Assembly (NCBI RefSeq): GCF_017798165.1
Contig: NZ_CP059068.1
Coordinates: forward strand, 2,852,001 to 2,916,000
Reading direction: 5' to 3'
Origin: Rhodoferax sp. AJA081-3
GTDB lineage: Bacteria; Pseudomonadota; Gammaproteobacteria; Burkholderiales; Burkholderiaceae_C
Length of the DNA stretch: 64,000 nt
Positions 47,144-55,193 of the stretch are shown one piece after another (positions within the stretch are counted from its first letter, which is position 1; the number at the start of each line of letters is the position of its first letter). Below the pieces are notes generated by a model, which searched no databases, was not told where the DNA came from, and saw only the letters and a list, made by a program, of their open reading frames with translations. The translations under genes were made by a program, and so were the position numbers.

Positions 47144-47731
47144 ATGTCCAGCCCTCTCGATCTGGCACAGATCCGCTTTGACAACGCCCTGGCGTTGTTC
47201 GATGAATTTGTGCGCAACACCATCAAACACCCCGACGCCGCCACCCTCAGAGGACTGGAAGGCCGGTTTGCCGAAAGGGTGCAAATACAGCCCAGCTACT
47301 GGAGCCAGATCAAGGGACGCTCACGCCAGATTGGTGAGCGCCTGGCGCGCCAGTTTGAGCAGCTGTGCCACAAGCCCCATGGCTGGATGGACCAGGTACA
47401 CACGGGCAGCACAACCCCTGTCAAGCCCAGTGCAGTGGTCGACTCTGGCAGCGACAGCCATGCCCCCCGGGACGACGATGAACGCTTCATTGTGGGCCTG
47501 GTGCTGACCTACTACCGGCGCCACCCCCAGCGGGCACGCACCCGCTTGCTGGACTTGCTGGGTGAGGTGCTGACCCCCACGGCCAGCGAAGCCAAGCCGG
47601 GTACCGTGCCCACCGGCAAGCCTGCAACACCGGCCAAGGTGGTGCCCGCTTCGACCCCCGCGACGACAGACGCCCACGCCCTGTGGCTGCGCTCCCAAGT
47701 CGGTGTTGCGCCTCTGCGACAAAAGAAGTAG
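47144..47731 (+). CDS. Putative XRE-like DNA-binding protein
   Basis: A 195-residue protein of no clear family. Residues about 40-85 (P-S-Y-W-S-Q-I-K-G then Q-I-G-E-R-L-A-R-Q-F-E and P-H-G-W-M-D) match the second half of XRE/Cro-type helix-turn-helix domains, where I-G-x-x-x-A-R-x-I-E and P-x-G-W-L-D are typical. Residues about 120-150 are a short helical segment, and the C-terminal about 45 residues are Pro/Ala/Thr-rich and probably disordered. An AT-rich dyad lies 28 nt after the stop. The start ATG 47144 is chosen because it directly precedes the folded region. Confidence 0.55.
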   Translation: MSSPLDLAQIRFDNALALFDEFVRNTIKHPDAATLRGLEGRFAERVQIQPSYWSQIKGRSRQIGERLARQFEQLCHKPHGWMDQVHTGSTTPVKPSAVVDSGSDSHAPRDDDERFIVGLVLTYYRRHPQRARTRLLDLLGEVLTPTASEAKPGTVPTGKPATPAKVVPASTPATTDAHALWLRSQVGVAPLRQKK

Positions 47732-47758
47732 TTTCTTTATCTTCTGAATAAATTCAAT

Positions 47759-47794
47759 TTGCTCAAGATAACACTTCGTTTATCATTTGAGCAA
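47759..47794. promoter_or_regulatory. AT-rich dyad, candidate repressor operator
   Basis: TTGCTCAA (47759-47766) and TTGAGCAA (47787-47794) are perfect inverted arms, with GATAA and TTATC as inner arms in nearly symmetrical position. The sequence is strikingly AT-rich in this GC-rich window. It resembles operators of phage-type repressors and could bind the XRE-like protein encoded just upstream. Confidence 0.45.
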
Positions 47795-48029
47795 GTTTGC
47801 AGTCGCCATACAAGCCTTAGGCAACCGGCACCGCAAGTCCGATTAACCCCTCACCCGTTATCCATGGTCCTGTTCTCGTTGGAAATTGTTTGTCTCAGCC
47901 CGCGCATGGCGCAGCTGTTGGTCAAGCCGTTGGACCGTGTTTTGCTGAGTGGGAATAACCGTCGCGCCCTGCCTGGGGCGTCTGTGGGCTGAGCGTCACC
48001 TCTCAACGCGTGACGCGTTCTCTCCACAG

Positions 48030-48064
48030 AAGCCCGGGTGCGAAAGCAGTCCGGGCTTTTTTTT
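48030..48064 (+). terminator. Rho-independent terminator
   Basis: AGCCCGG and CCGGGCT form a stem followed by eight T. It separates the dyad region from the small ORF at 48085. Confidence 0.85.
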
Positions 48065-48084
48065 GCAACCCGAAGGAGAAACCT

Positions 48085-48189
48085 ATGTCCCATTTCACGC
48101 TGTTACCCGCCAATTTTTGTCTGCAAGCCCCCAAACGCTCCCGCGGTGGAGTGATCAGCGGCTATTCCAGGCCCCCAAGTTGTAAATAG
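48085..48189 (+). CDS. Possible small protein, 34 residues
   Basis: ATG at 48085 is preceded by AAGGAGAAACCT, a strong ribosome binding site, and the frame runs 34 codons to TAG. The product has no recognisable motif; it contains a basic patch (P-K-R-S-R). It could be a leader peptide for the 87-residue gene that follows 52 nt later. Support rests on the ribosome binding site only. Confidence 0.4.
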   Translation: MSHFTLLPANFCLQAPKRSRGGVISGYSRPPSCK

Positions 48190-48241
48190 TTCAAACCGGG
48201 CGAGCGCCCCAGAGGCCGCGCCCCAGTCAGGAGACACCATC

Positions 48242-48505
48242 ATGGTAGGAAGTTTTCACACCCGGACCTTGCCGTACTACACCCCACGCGCTCCGTCCGT
48301 TCGTCGCCTCTTAGCAGGCATATTGCGCGCCGTCAGCCATAGTTTGGCGCAGTTGGCGCGGACCTTGAGCGCGACCGAACGCGCACGCCGTCGCCCTCCC
48401 GGCGAGATGGTGTACGAGTTCTACGCAGAAGCCGGGGCGCCCGAAGGCGCCTTGTATGTGGATGGCAAGTTAGTCGGTTATGTGCCGGGGGTGACCCGGC
48501 TGTAA
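48242..48505 (+). CDS. Small conserved-looking protein, 87 residues
   Basis: ATG 48242 is preceded by AGGAGA at good spacing. The N-terminal half is basic and helical (R-R-L-L-A-G-I-L-R-A-V-S-H-S-L), possibly amphipathic. The C-terminal half (Y-E-F-Y-A-E-A-G-A-P-E-G-A-L-Y-V-D-G-K-L-V-G) looks like a small beta hairpin. The function is unknown. The Xaa-Pro aminopeptidase gene follows 70 nt later. Confidence 0.6.
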   Translation: MVGSFHTRTLPYYTPRAPSVRRLLAGILRAVSHSLAQLARTLSATERARRRPPGEMVYEFYAEAGAPEGALYVDGKLVGYVPGVTRL

Positions 48506-48575
48506 AAAGAGCAGTCCTACAATTGCGGGTTTGCGCCCCACCCCGGCGCCAACACCCTTCCCACAAGGAACCGCA

Positions 48576-50378
48576 ATGACTGCCAGCCCTGAAGTTTTTG
48601 CCCAACGCATAGCCAGCGCCCAAAGCACCCTGACGGAGCTGGGCCTGGCGGCTTGCCTGGTGCCATCGAGCGACCCGCACTTGTCTGAGTACTTGCCCGC
48701 GCGCTGGCAAGGCCGTGAATGGTTGTCGGGCTTCACCGGCTCCATGGGTACGCTGGTTGTCACTCAGAATCGCGCAGCGCTATTTGCCGACAGCCGCTAC
48801 TGGACACAGGCCGAAACCGAGTTGGCCCACACCGGCATCGAGCTGGTCAAGATAGACACCGGCGCCTCCACCCACCACGTGCAATGGCTGGCGCAGAACA
48901 CCGGCAATGGCAAGGTGGTCGGTGTGGATGGTGCCGTGCTGGGCCTGGCCGCCGCGCAGCAGTTGCGCGACACGCTGGCCAAAGTCGGCGCCACGGTACG
49001 CACCGATGTGGACCTGTTCAACCATATCTGGCCAGACCGGGCCTCGCTGCCGCTGGCCCCCATCTACGAACACGACGCTGCATTTGCCAGCGCCCCCCGC
49101 GCCACCAAGCTGGCCCAGGTGCGCTCTGCCATGGCCCACATGGGTGCCAGCCACCATTTCGTCTCGACCGTGGACGACATCGCCTGGTTGTTCAACCTGC
49201 GCGGCTCCGACGTTTCTTACAACCCGGTGTTCCTGGCCCACGCGCTGATCGATGCAACATCGGCAACGCTGTTTGTGGCTTCTGGCAAGGTGCCCGCCGC
49301 CTTGGCCGCACGATTGAAAGAAGACGGCGTCACCGTGCAGGACTACGCACTGGCCGGCCCTGCATTGGCAGCCCTGCCCGCCAGCGCTGTGCTGCTGCTG
49401 GACCCACGCCGCGTCACGCTGGGCCTGCGTGAAAGCGCTGCACCAACGGTGAAAGTGGTCGAAGCCATCAACCCCAGCACCCTGCTCAAGAGCCGCAAGA
49501 ATGCGTCCGAAGCCGCCCACGTGCGCGCCGCCATGGAGCAGGACGGGGCAGCCATGTGTGCCTTCTACGCCTGGTTTGAATCCGCACTGGGCAAGGAACG
49601 CATCACCGAACTGACCATTGACGAGCGCCTGACCGCGGAGCGTGCCAAGCGCCCCGGTTTTGTGGGCCTGTCCTTCAACACCATTGCCGGTTTCAATGCC
49701 AATGGCGCCATGCCGCACTACCGTGCCACGCCCGAGAGCCATGCCGTCATCGAAGGCAACGGCCTGCTGCTGATCGACTCCGGCGGCCAGTACCCCGGTG
49801 GCACCACCGACATCACCCGCGTGTGGCCCATCGGCACGCCCAGCGCTGCGCAGAAGCGTGACTACACCCTGGTACTCAAAGGCACGATTGGCCTGTCCCG
49901 CGCACGCTTCCCGCTGGGCACGTTGTCCCCCATGCTTGACGCGCTGGCCCGCGCACCGCTGTGGGAACACGGTATGGACTACGGCCACGGCACCGGCCAC
50001 GGCGTGGGCTATTTCCTGAATGTGCACGAAGGCCCACAGAGCATTTCCAAGGCGATCCCCGACGCCAACATGGCCATGCAACCCGGCATGGTGACGTCCA
50101 TCGAACCCGGCCTGTACCGCGCTGGCCAGTGGGGCGTGCGCATCGAAAATCTGGTGCTGAATGTGGCCGCCAAGACCGGTGAGCAATTTGGTGAGTTCCT
50201 GGAATTCGAGACACTGACGCTGTGCCCCATCGACACGCGTTGCATCGACAAGGCACTGCTGCGCGCCGACGAAATCGCCTGGCTCGATGCCTACCACGCC
50301 AACGTACGCACACGCCTGAGCCCCCTGGTCAGTGGTGCAGCGTTGGACTGGTTGGTGCAGCGCACCGAGGCCATTTGA
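48576..50378 (+). CDS. Xaa-Pro aminopeptidase (M24B family)
   Basis: A 600-residue cytoplasmic enzyme that removes N-terminal residues before proline. Like eukaryotic APP1 and some bacterial homologues it has three domains: two creatinase-like N-terminal domains and a pita-bread catalytic domain. Metal ligands are visible: D in L-I-D-S-G-G-Q-Y, D in G-T-T-D-I-T-R, H in G-T-G-H-G-V-G-Y, E in S-I-E-P-G-L-Y and E in F-L-E-F-E-T-L. ATG 48576 is preceded by AAGGAA; the upstream codons are Pro-rich and unlikely to be coding. Confidence 0.93.
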   Translation: MTASPEVFAQRIASAQSTLTELGLAACLVPSSDPHLSEYLPARWQGREWLSGFTGSMGTLVVTQNRAALFADSRYWTQAETELAHTGIELVKIDTGASTHHVQWLAQNTGNGKVVGVDGAVLGLAAAQQLRDTLAKVGATVRTDVDLFNHIWPDRASLPLAPIYEHDAAFASAPRATKLAQVRSAMAHMGASHHFVSTVDDIAWLFNLRGSDVSYNPVFLAHALIDATSATLFVASGKVPAALAARLKEDGVTVQDYALAGPALAALPASAVLLLDPRRVTLGLRESAAPTVKVVEAINPSTLLKSRKNASEAAHVRAAMEQDGAAMCAFYAWFESALGKERITELTIDERLTAERAKRPGFVGLSFNTIAGFNANGAMPHYRATPESHAVIEGNGLLLIDSGGQYPGGTTDITRVWPIGTPSAAQKRDYTLVLKGTIGLSRARFPLGTLSPMLDALARAPLWEHGMDYGHGTGHGVGYFLNVHEGPQSISKAIPDANMAMQPGMVTSIEPGLYRAGQWGVRIENLVLNVAAKTGEQFGEFLEFETLTLCPIDTRCIDKALLRADEIAWLDAYHANVRTRLSPLVSGAALDWLVQRTEAI

Positions 50379-50473
50379 GGATGGGCAAAGGGACTTGGTA
50401 GCACACGGGTATGTCCGGTTAGGGTATGCCCGCATAGTGGGGTAAATTGCGGTACGGAACTTGCAAGCAGGTC

Positions 50474-50498
50474 TACAATAAATTGACCAAATGGTTAG
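50474..50498 (+). promoter_or_regulatory. Promoter -10 box with overlapping RutR-type operator
   Basis: TACAAT (50474-50479) fits a -10 box. Directly after it lies TTGACCA-AA-TGGTTAG (50483-50498), matching the E. coli RutR operator TTGACCA-NN-TGGTCAA at 12 of 14 specified positions. It covers the expected transcription start and ends 9 nt before the ATPase start codon, a position suited to repression. A RutR-like regulator gene lies in the same locus (54431). Confidence 0.65.
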
Positions 50499-50507
50499 CT
50501 TTTATCC

Positions 50508-51356
50508 ATGAAACCTGATCAACCCACTGCCGCCGCCCATGCCAACCACCCGACCAGCCCCCAAGCCGAGGGCCAAACCGCATCGCTGGCAGCAGTAGAG
50601 GTTCGCAACGCCAGCCTGGTCTACCAGACGGCGGATACCCCGGTCCAAGCCCTCAGCAATATCGATCTGCGCATTGGCGAGGGGGAGTTTGTATCCCTGA
50701 TTGGCCCCTCGGGCTGTGGCAAGACCACCCTTTTGCGTGTAATTGCCGATCTGGAGCACATCACCGAAGGCAATGTGCGGGTCAACGGTGTCAGCCCCCA
50801 CGAGGCCCGCATGGCCCGTGCCTATGGGTATGTGTTCCAGGCACCAGCCCTGTTCCCCTGGCGCACCGTTTTGGGCAATGTGATGCTGCCGCTGCAAATA
50901 CAAGGTGGAGACAAAGCCCAGAACCGCAGCACCGCCATGGCACATTTGGAGCGTGTGGGTCTCAAGGGTTTTGAAGGCAAGTACCCCTGGCAACTGTCGG
51001 GCGGCATGCAGCAGCGTGTGTCCATCGCCCGGGCGCTGGCCTTTGAGCCCAAGATTTTGATGATGGACGAGCCCTTTGGCGCGCTGGACGAAATCACCCG
51101 CGACCGGCTCAACGAACAATTGCAGCAACTGTGGCAACGCGAGCGCCGCACCGTGGTGTTTGTGACCCACTCGATTGCCGAGGCGGTTTATCTGTCCACC
51201 CGCATCGTTGTCATGTCGCCCCGGCCGGGGCGCATTGTCAAAGTCATCGAATCGCCCTTGCCCGACGAACGCCACCTGGGCCTGCGCGACACCCAGGCCT
51301 TTGTGGACGTGGCGCATGCGGTGCGCGAGGCACTTGCCGATGGCCACCACGAGTAA
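50508..51356 (+). CDS. NitT/TauT-family ABC transporter ATPase
   Basis: A 282-residue ATPase of the nitrate/sulfonate/THI5 class. Walker A is [10 protein letters not shown] loop includes F-Q-A-P-A-L-F-P-W, the signature is L-S-G-G-M-Q-Q-R and Walker B is [13 protein letters not shown]. It is the first gene of the operon with two permeases and a THI5-type binding protein. The start is supported by the operator and promoter directly upstream. It overlaps the first permease gene by 17 nt. Confidence 0.9.
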   Translation: MKPDQPTAAAHANHPTSPQAEGQTASLAAVEVRNASLVYQTADTPVQALSNIDLRIGEGEFVSLIGPSGCGKTTLLRVIADLEHITEGNVRVNGVSPHEARMARAYGYVFQAPALFPWRTVLGNVMLPLQIQGGDKAQNRSTAMAHLERVGLKGFEGKYPWQLSGGMQQRVSIARALAFEPKILMMDEPFGALDEITRDRLNEQLQQLWQRERRTVVFVTHSIAEAVYLSTRIVVMSPRPGRIVKVIESPLPDERHLGLRDTQAFVDVAHAVREALADGHHE

Positions 51357-52251
51357 AGCGCCTGTTGCGTCACTGAGCCGCCGGGCCTGGGACAACGGCC
51401 TGCCGGTTGCCGTGATCTTGGTCGTCTTGTTACTGGCCTGGTACGGCGCCGCCTGGGCCATGAATGCCAGCGCGGCCATCGAACGCGTACTGACACCCGC
51501 CGGCACCCCCTTCACCTGGCAAGACGTTCTCAGCACCACACTCAACATGGAACGCCCGGTGTTACCGGCGCCACACCAGATTGCGCTGGACTTCTGGTCC
51601 AGCCTGGTGGATTGGCCGCTGGACTCTCCACGCAACCTGCTGTTCCATGTGGCAGTGACGGGTGAGACCACACTGGTCGGTTTTGTGCTGGGCACATTGC
51701 TGGGCCTGGTGCTGGCGGTGCTGATCGTGCACTCGCGCACACTGGACCGGGCCCTGCTGCCCTGGATCGTGGCTTCACAAACCGTGCCGGTATTGGCGAT
51801 TGCACCCATCGTGCTGGTGATTTTGGGCAGCTTGGGCCTGGAAGGCCTGGCGCCCAAGGCCGTGATTGCGATGTACCTGAGCTTCTTCCCGGTTACCGTG
51901 GCCATGGTGCAGGGCCTGCGTTCACCACAGGTCATTGAGACCGAAATGATGCACACCTACGCTGCCACGCGCTGGCAGGCCCTGTGGCTGCTACGCTTGC
52001 CCGCCGCCCTGCCCTTTTTGTTTCCCGCGCTGCGCGTGGGCATTGCCGCCAGCCTGGTCGGCGCCATGGTGGCCGAACTTCCAACGGGGGCGACTGCGGG
52101 CTTGGGTGCGCGGCTGCTGACCGGCTCCTATTACGGCAACACGCTGGCCATCTGGTCTGCGCTGGTGATGTCGGCACTGCTGGGGCTGCTGCTGACCACG
52201 CTGGTGGCTGGCGCCGAACACCTGGCCTTGCGGCACCGGAGGCAGCCATGA
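51340..52251 (+). CDS. NitT/TauT-family ABC permease 1
   Basis: A 303-residue permease with about six or seven helices and a periplasmic segment at about residues 45-90. The EAA-type loop is M-M-H-T-Y-A-A-T-R-W-Q-A-L-W-L-L-R-L-P-A. ATG 51340 lies inside the ATPase gene end. It overlaps the next permease gene by 4 nt. Together with the second permease it would form a heterodimeric channel. Confidence 0.88.
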   Translation: MATTSKAPVASLSRRAWDNGLPVAVILVVLLLAWYGAAWAMNASAAIERVLTPAGTPFTWQDVLSTTLNMERPVLPAPHQIALDFWSSLVDWPLDSPRNLLFHVAVTGETTLVGFVLGTLLGLVLAVLIVHSRTLDRALLPWIVASQTVPVLAIAPIVLVILGSLGLEGLAPKAVIAMYLSFFPVTVAMVQGLRSPQVIETEMMHTYAATRWQALWLLRLPAALPFLFPALRVGIAASLVGAMVAELPTGATAGLGARLLTGSYYGNTLAIWSALVMSALLGLLLTTLVAGAEHLALRHRRQP

Positions 52252-53210
52252 ACCGGCCCGCAGTACCCCAATCCCATCGCACCACGGCGACTACGGTGCT
52301 GGCATCGCTGGTGGCTGCCAGCCTGTTGTTCCTGCACCCCACCGCCCAAGGCAACAGCCCACCCAGCGGCCTCTTCTGGTTGTTATTGGGAGTCTTGGGC
52401 GCCGTGGCCCTGTGGACCATACGCCGCGTCGCCGCCATCCAGGGCACACGTTTTGACGGCGTGCTGACCGCCGCGCTGTTTGGTCTGTGGGTGTTGTACT
52501 TCTGGCAGATGCTGGTCGTGGCCTTTGAAGTGCCGCGCGTGCTGCTGCCGGCGCCCACGCTGATTGTGCAGGCCATGGTCGACAACCCCGGCAAGTTATG
52601 GGGCGACTTCAACCAGACCGTGCTCAAGGCCGTGTGTGTGGGCTGGTTGCTCGGCAGTGGCCTGGGTTTTTCGGTGGCGGTGGCCATTGACCGCATGCCC
52701 TTCCTGCAACGTGGCCTGCTGCCCCTGGCATCGCTCACCAGCACGGTGCCGTTGGTGGCGGTGGCGCCGATAGCGGTGATGTGGTTTGGTTTTGAGTGGC
52801 CGTCCAAGGCGGCCGTTGTGGTGCTGATGACCTTCTTCCCCATGCTGGTGTCCACGCTGGCCGGCCTGCAGGCATCGGGCAAGCTGGAGCGTTAGCTGAT
52901 GTACAGCTACGCCGCCGGTTACAGCCGCACGCTGTGGTCGCTGCGCCTGCCTGCGGCCACACCTTTTATCTTTGGCGCGCTCAAGGTCAACGCCACGTTG
53001 GCCCTGATTGGCGCCATCGTGGCCGAGTTTTTTGGCTCCCCCACGGTGGGCCTGGGCTTTCGGATATCGACCGAAGCGGCCCGCATGAACATGTCTCTGG
53101 TCTGGGGTGCGATTGTGGTGGCTGCGGTCACCGGTTCGTTGGCCTATGCCTTGCTTGTGCAGCTGGAGCGGCGTGCCGCGTTCTGGCATCCGTCGATTCG
53201 TGGCAAATAA
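52248..53210 (+). pseudogene. NitT/TauT-family ABC permease 2, interrupted by an in-frame TAG
   Basis: The frame encodes a 320-residue permease but contains TAG at 52893-52895. Before it the protein runs through T-S-T-V-P-L-V-A-V-A-P-I-A-V to L-E-R; after it the same frame continues with the EAA-type loop (S-Y-A-A-G-Y-S-R-T-L-W-S-L-R-L-P-A) and normal C-terminal helices. One base change (GAG to TAG) explains it; permease 1 has Glu at the matching site (I-E-T-E-M-M). An ATG at 52899 lies 3 nt after the stop, so reinitiation could make a second fragment. Truncation would remove the loop that contacts the ATPase. Sequencing error is possible. Confidence 0.85.
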
Positions 53211-53265
53211 TGCGTTCTGCAGCAATGCCCCGGTGTTTCGTTTTATTCAACCCAAGGAGTGTTCC

Positions 53266-54273
53266 ATGATCCGTCGTTCTTCTGTGGTGAGCAAAGGCCT
53301 GATGGCCGCGGTACTGGCGGTGTGCGGCATGACCGCCCACGCCGCCGACAAGGTGACTGTGCAGCTGAAATGGCTGCCCCAGGCGCAGTTTGCGGGCTAC
53401 TACGTGGCGCAGGCCAAGGGCTACTACAAGGCCGAGGGGCTGGACGTGACGATCAAACCCGGCGGCCCCGATATTGCCCCGGCCCAGGTGATTGCCGGCA
53501 ATGGTGCCGATGTGGTGGTGGACTGGATGCCATCGGCCCTGGCCTCGCGCGAAGCCGGTGTGCCCCTGGTCAATATCGCCCAGGTGTTCAACCAGTCCGG
53601 TCTGATGCTGACCTGCAAGAAGGCCAGCGGTGTGACCACCCCCAAGGACCTCAAGGGCAAGACCCTGGGCGTCTGGTACGGTGGCAATGAATACCCCTTC
53701 CTGAACTGGATGGCCAAGCTGGGCAACAAGCCCGACACCGACATCAAGATCCTCAAGCAGGGCTTCAACGTGGACCCGCTGCTGCAAAACCAGGCCGCCT
53801 GTATCTCGACCATGATTTACAACGAGTACTGGCAAGTGGTTGATGCTGGTGTCAAAGAGAGCGACCTGGTCACCTTCTTCTATGAAAAAGAAGGCGTGGC
53901 CACGCTGGAGGATGGCCTGTATGTGATGGAAGCCAAGCTCAAAGACCCCGCCTTTGTCGCGCGTATGGCCAAGTTTTTGAAGGCCACCTTCAAGGGCTGG
54001 AATGACGCGGTGAAAGACCCCGAAGCGGCGGCCAAGGTGGTCGTGGCTGCGGACGCATCCGGCAGCGCAACCCTGAAGGTGCAGAAGCGCCAGATGGAAA
54101 ACGTGGCCAAGCTGATCACCAATGCCGGCACACCGAAGATTGGTTACCTGGAGCCTGCCGCCTACGAGCGCACCGTCAAGGTGCTGCTGGCCGGTGGCAG
54201 CTCTCCGGTGATCAAGAAGGACCCCGGCAAGGCCGCTATGTCCCATGTCGTGTGGGAAGCGGCATCAAAATAG
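53266..54273 (+). CDS. NMT1/THI5-like ABC substrate-binding protein
   Basis: A 335-residue exported protein. Signal peptide about residues 1-25 (M-T-A-H-A-A). The N-terminus Q-L-K-W-L-P-Q-A-Q-F-A-G-Y-Y-V-A is typical of the THI5/NMT1 family, which binds pyrimidine-like, thiamine-precursor or related molecules. ATG 53266 has AAGGAG 6 nt upstream. With the RutR-like regulator and operator, a pyrimidine or purine breakdown product or precursor is a reasonable ligand; this is inference. Confidence 0.88.
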   Translation: MIRRSSVVSKGLMAAVLAVCGMTAHAADKVTVQLKWLPQAQFAGYYVAQAKGYYKAEGLDVTIKPGGPDIAPAQVIAGNGADVVVDWMPSALASREAGVPLVNIAQVFNQSGLMLTCKKASGVTTPKDLKGKTLGVWYGGNEYPFLNWMAKLGNKPDTDIKILKQGFNVDPLLQNQAACISTMIYNEYWQVVDAGVKESDLVTFFYEKEGVATLEDGLYVMEAKLKDPAFVARMAKFLKATFKGWNDAVKDPEAAAKVVVAADASGSATLKVQKRQMENVAKLITNAGTPKIGYLEPAAYERTVKVLLAGGSSPVIKKDPGKAAMSHVVWEAASK

Positions 54274-54274
54274 T

Positions 54275-54319
54275 GCCCCCACGCTCCACCGCTGCGCGGG
54301 TCGCTGCCCCCAAGGGGGC
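54275..54319. repeat. GC-rich intergenic repeat-like element
   Basis: GCCCCCACGCTCCACCGCTG, then a stem of GCCCCC and GGGGGC around AA at 54306-54319. Similar sequences recur between genes in Comamonadaceae genomes (from memory). It follows the binding-protein stop. Confidence 0.4.
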
Positions 54320-54386
54320 CGTGTTTCACCTTGGGGCGGCCCGGCGGTGAAACGGTTGACCTGTACCTCTTCACCCTGAAGACTCC

Positions 54387-54424
54387 AGGGGGTCGTATCC
54401 GCCGCGGTGCGACCCCTTTTCTTT
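54387..54424 (+). terminator. Probable terminator of the transporter operon
   Basis: GGGGTCG and CGACCCC form a stem followed by TTTTCTTT. It ends about 7 nt before the regulator start, so regulator translation may need a separate, leaderless or read-through transcript. Confidence 0.65.
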
Positions 54425-54430
54425 GCCACT

Positions 54431-55117
54431 ATGACACCAGCCCAAGCCAAAGCCACAACCCAGCGCCCACGCGCCAAACCTTCGCGTACACCCGTACCCG
54501 ACGAAGACCCGATCAAGGGCCAGATCCGCAAGTCGAATGAAAACCGCATCCTGGGCGCGGCGGAGAAAGTGTTTGCCCGTGCCGGTTTTGGCGGGGCCAC
54601 CATGGCCGCCATCGCCACGGCCAGCGGACTGCCCAAGGCCAACCTGCACTACTACTTTGGCAGCAAAGAGGTTTTGTACCGCGCCGTGCTGGCACGCACG
54701 CTGGGCGACTGGCTGGCACCGGCCCAGGGCATCCACGCCGATGCCGACCCGCGCACCGCGCTGGAGCAGTACATCCGCGTCAAGATGGCGCTGTCGGCCC
54801 AGCGGCCTGACGGCTCCAAGGTGTTTGCCAACGAGATGCTGCACGGCGCACCGGTGGTCAAGACCATCCTGAAAACCGAGCTGCGCCCGCTGATCGTCGA
54901 GAAATCGGCCGTCATCCAGGGCTGGATAGACGCCGGACGCATGGCGCCGGTGGACGCCACCCACCTCTTCTTCACCATCTGGGCCGCCACCCAGACCTAT
55001 GCCGACTTTGATGTACAGGTCTGCGCCGTGCTGGGGCGCAAGGCACTGACGGCCAAGGACCATGCACGGGCTACCGAACATGTGGTGTCCTTGCTGATGC
55101 GGGGATGTGGTTTATAG
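54431..55117 (+). CDS. RutR-like TetR-family regulator
   Basis: A 228-residue regulator. The helix-turn-helix is at about residues 40-85 (A-A-I-A-T-A-S-G-L-P-K-A-N-L-H-Y-Y-F-G-S-K). The C-terminal ligand domain matches E. coli RutR closely in layout (L-E-Q-Y-I-R-V-K, F-A-N-E-M-L-H-G-A-P, F-T-I-W-A-A-T-Q-T-Y-A-D-F). RutR binds uracil or thymine and represses pyrimidine use genes. The N-terminal 30 residues are basic and disordered. ATG 54431 is preferred over GTG 54407. It probably controls the operon through the site at 50483. Confidence 0.82.
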   Translation: MTPAQAKATTQRPRAKPSRTPVPDEDPIKGQIRKSNENRILGAAEKVFARAGFGGATMAAIATASGLPKANLHYYFGSKEVLYRAVLARTLGDWLAPAQGIHADADPRTALEQYIRVKMALSAQRPDGSKVFANEMLHGAPVVKTILKTELRPLIVEKSAVIQGWIDAGRMAPVDATHLFFTIWAATQTYADFDVQVCAVLGRKALTAKDHARATEHVVSLLMRGCGL

Positions 55118-55174
55118 AAAAATGGGCTGTAGCCCCCGTATTACTTCAATAGTGCGCTATTAAAATAGTAGTGA
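55118..55174 (+). repeat. Dispersed TAGCCCCCG repeat, copy 5
   Basis: AAAATGGGCTGTAGCCCCCGTATTA, then weaker AT-rich stem TAGTGCGCTATTA. It sits between the regulator and the convergent TonB receptor gene. Confidence 0.7.
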
Positions 55175-55193
55175 ATGACAGCACACAGTCAGG

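Larger units (their letters stand above)
47732..48084. other. 353-nt gap with AT-rich dyad, weak small ORF and terminator
   Basis: This gap follows the XRE-like gene. It opens with an AT-rich tract, then the dyad at 47759-47794. A 43-codon ORF (ATG 47863 to 47992) has no good ribosome binding site and is not called as a gene. ACGCGT occurs twice at about 48006-48020. It ends in a strong terminator at 48030-48064 followed by the AAGGAG of the next small ORF. I see no other gene. Confidence 0.5.

Noticed and set aside
47863..47992. 43-codon ORF before the terminator at 48030
   Set aside because: No convincing ribosome binding site and no motif; kept only as a note in the gap description.
48780..50435. 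Long reverse open frame (551 codons) opposite the Xaa-Pro aminopeptidase
   Set aside because: The forward frame carries all metal ligands of the M24 family; the reverse product has no recognisable feature.
54355..54366. Second RutR-type half-site (TTGACC) before the regulator gene
   Set aside because: Only one half of the dyad is present; the other half does not match.
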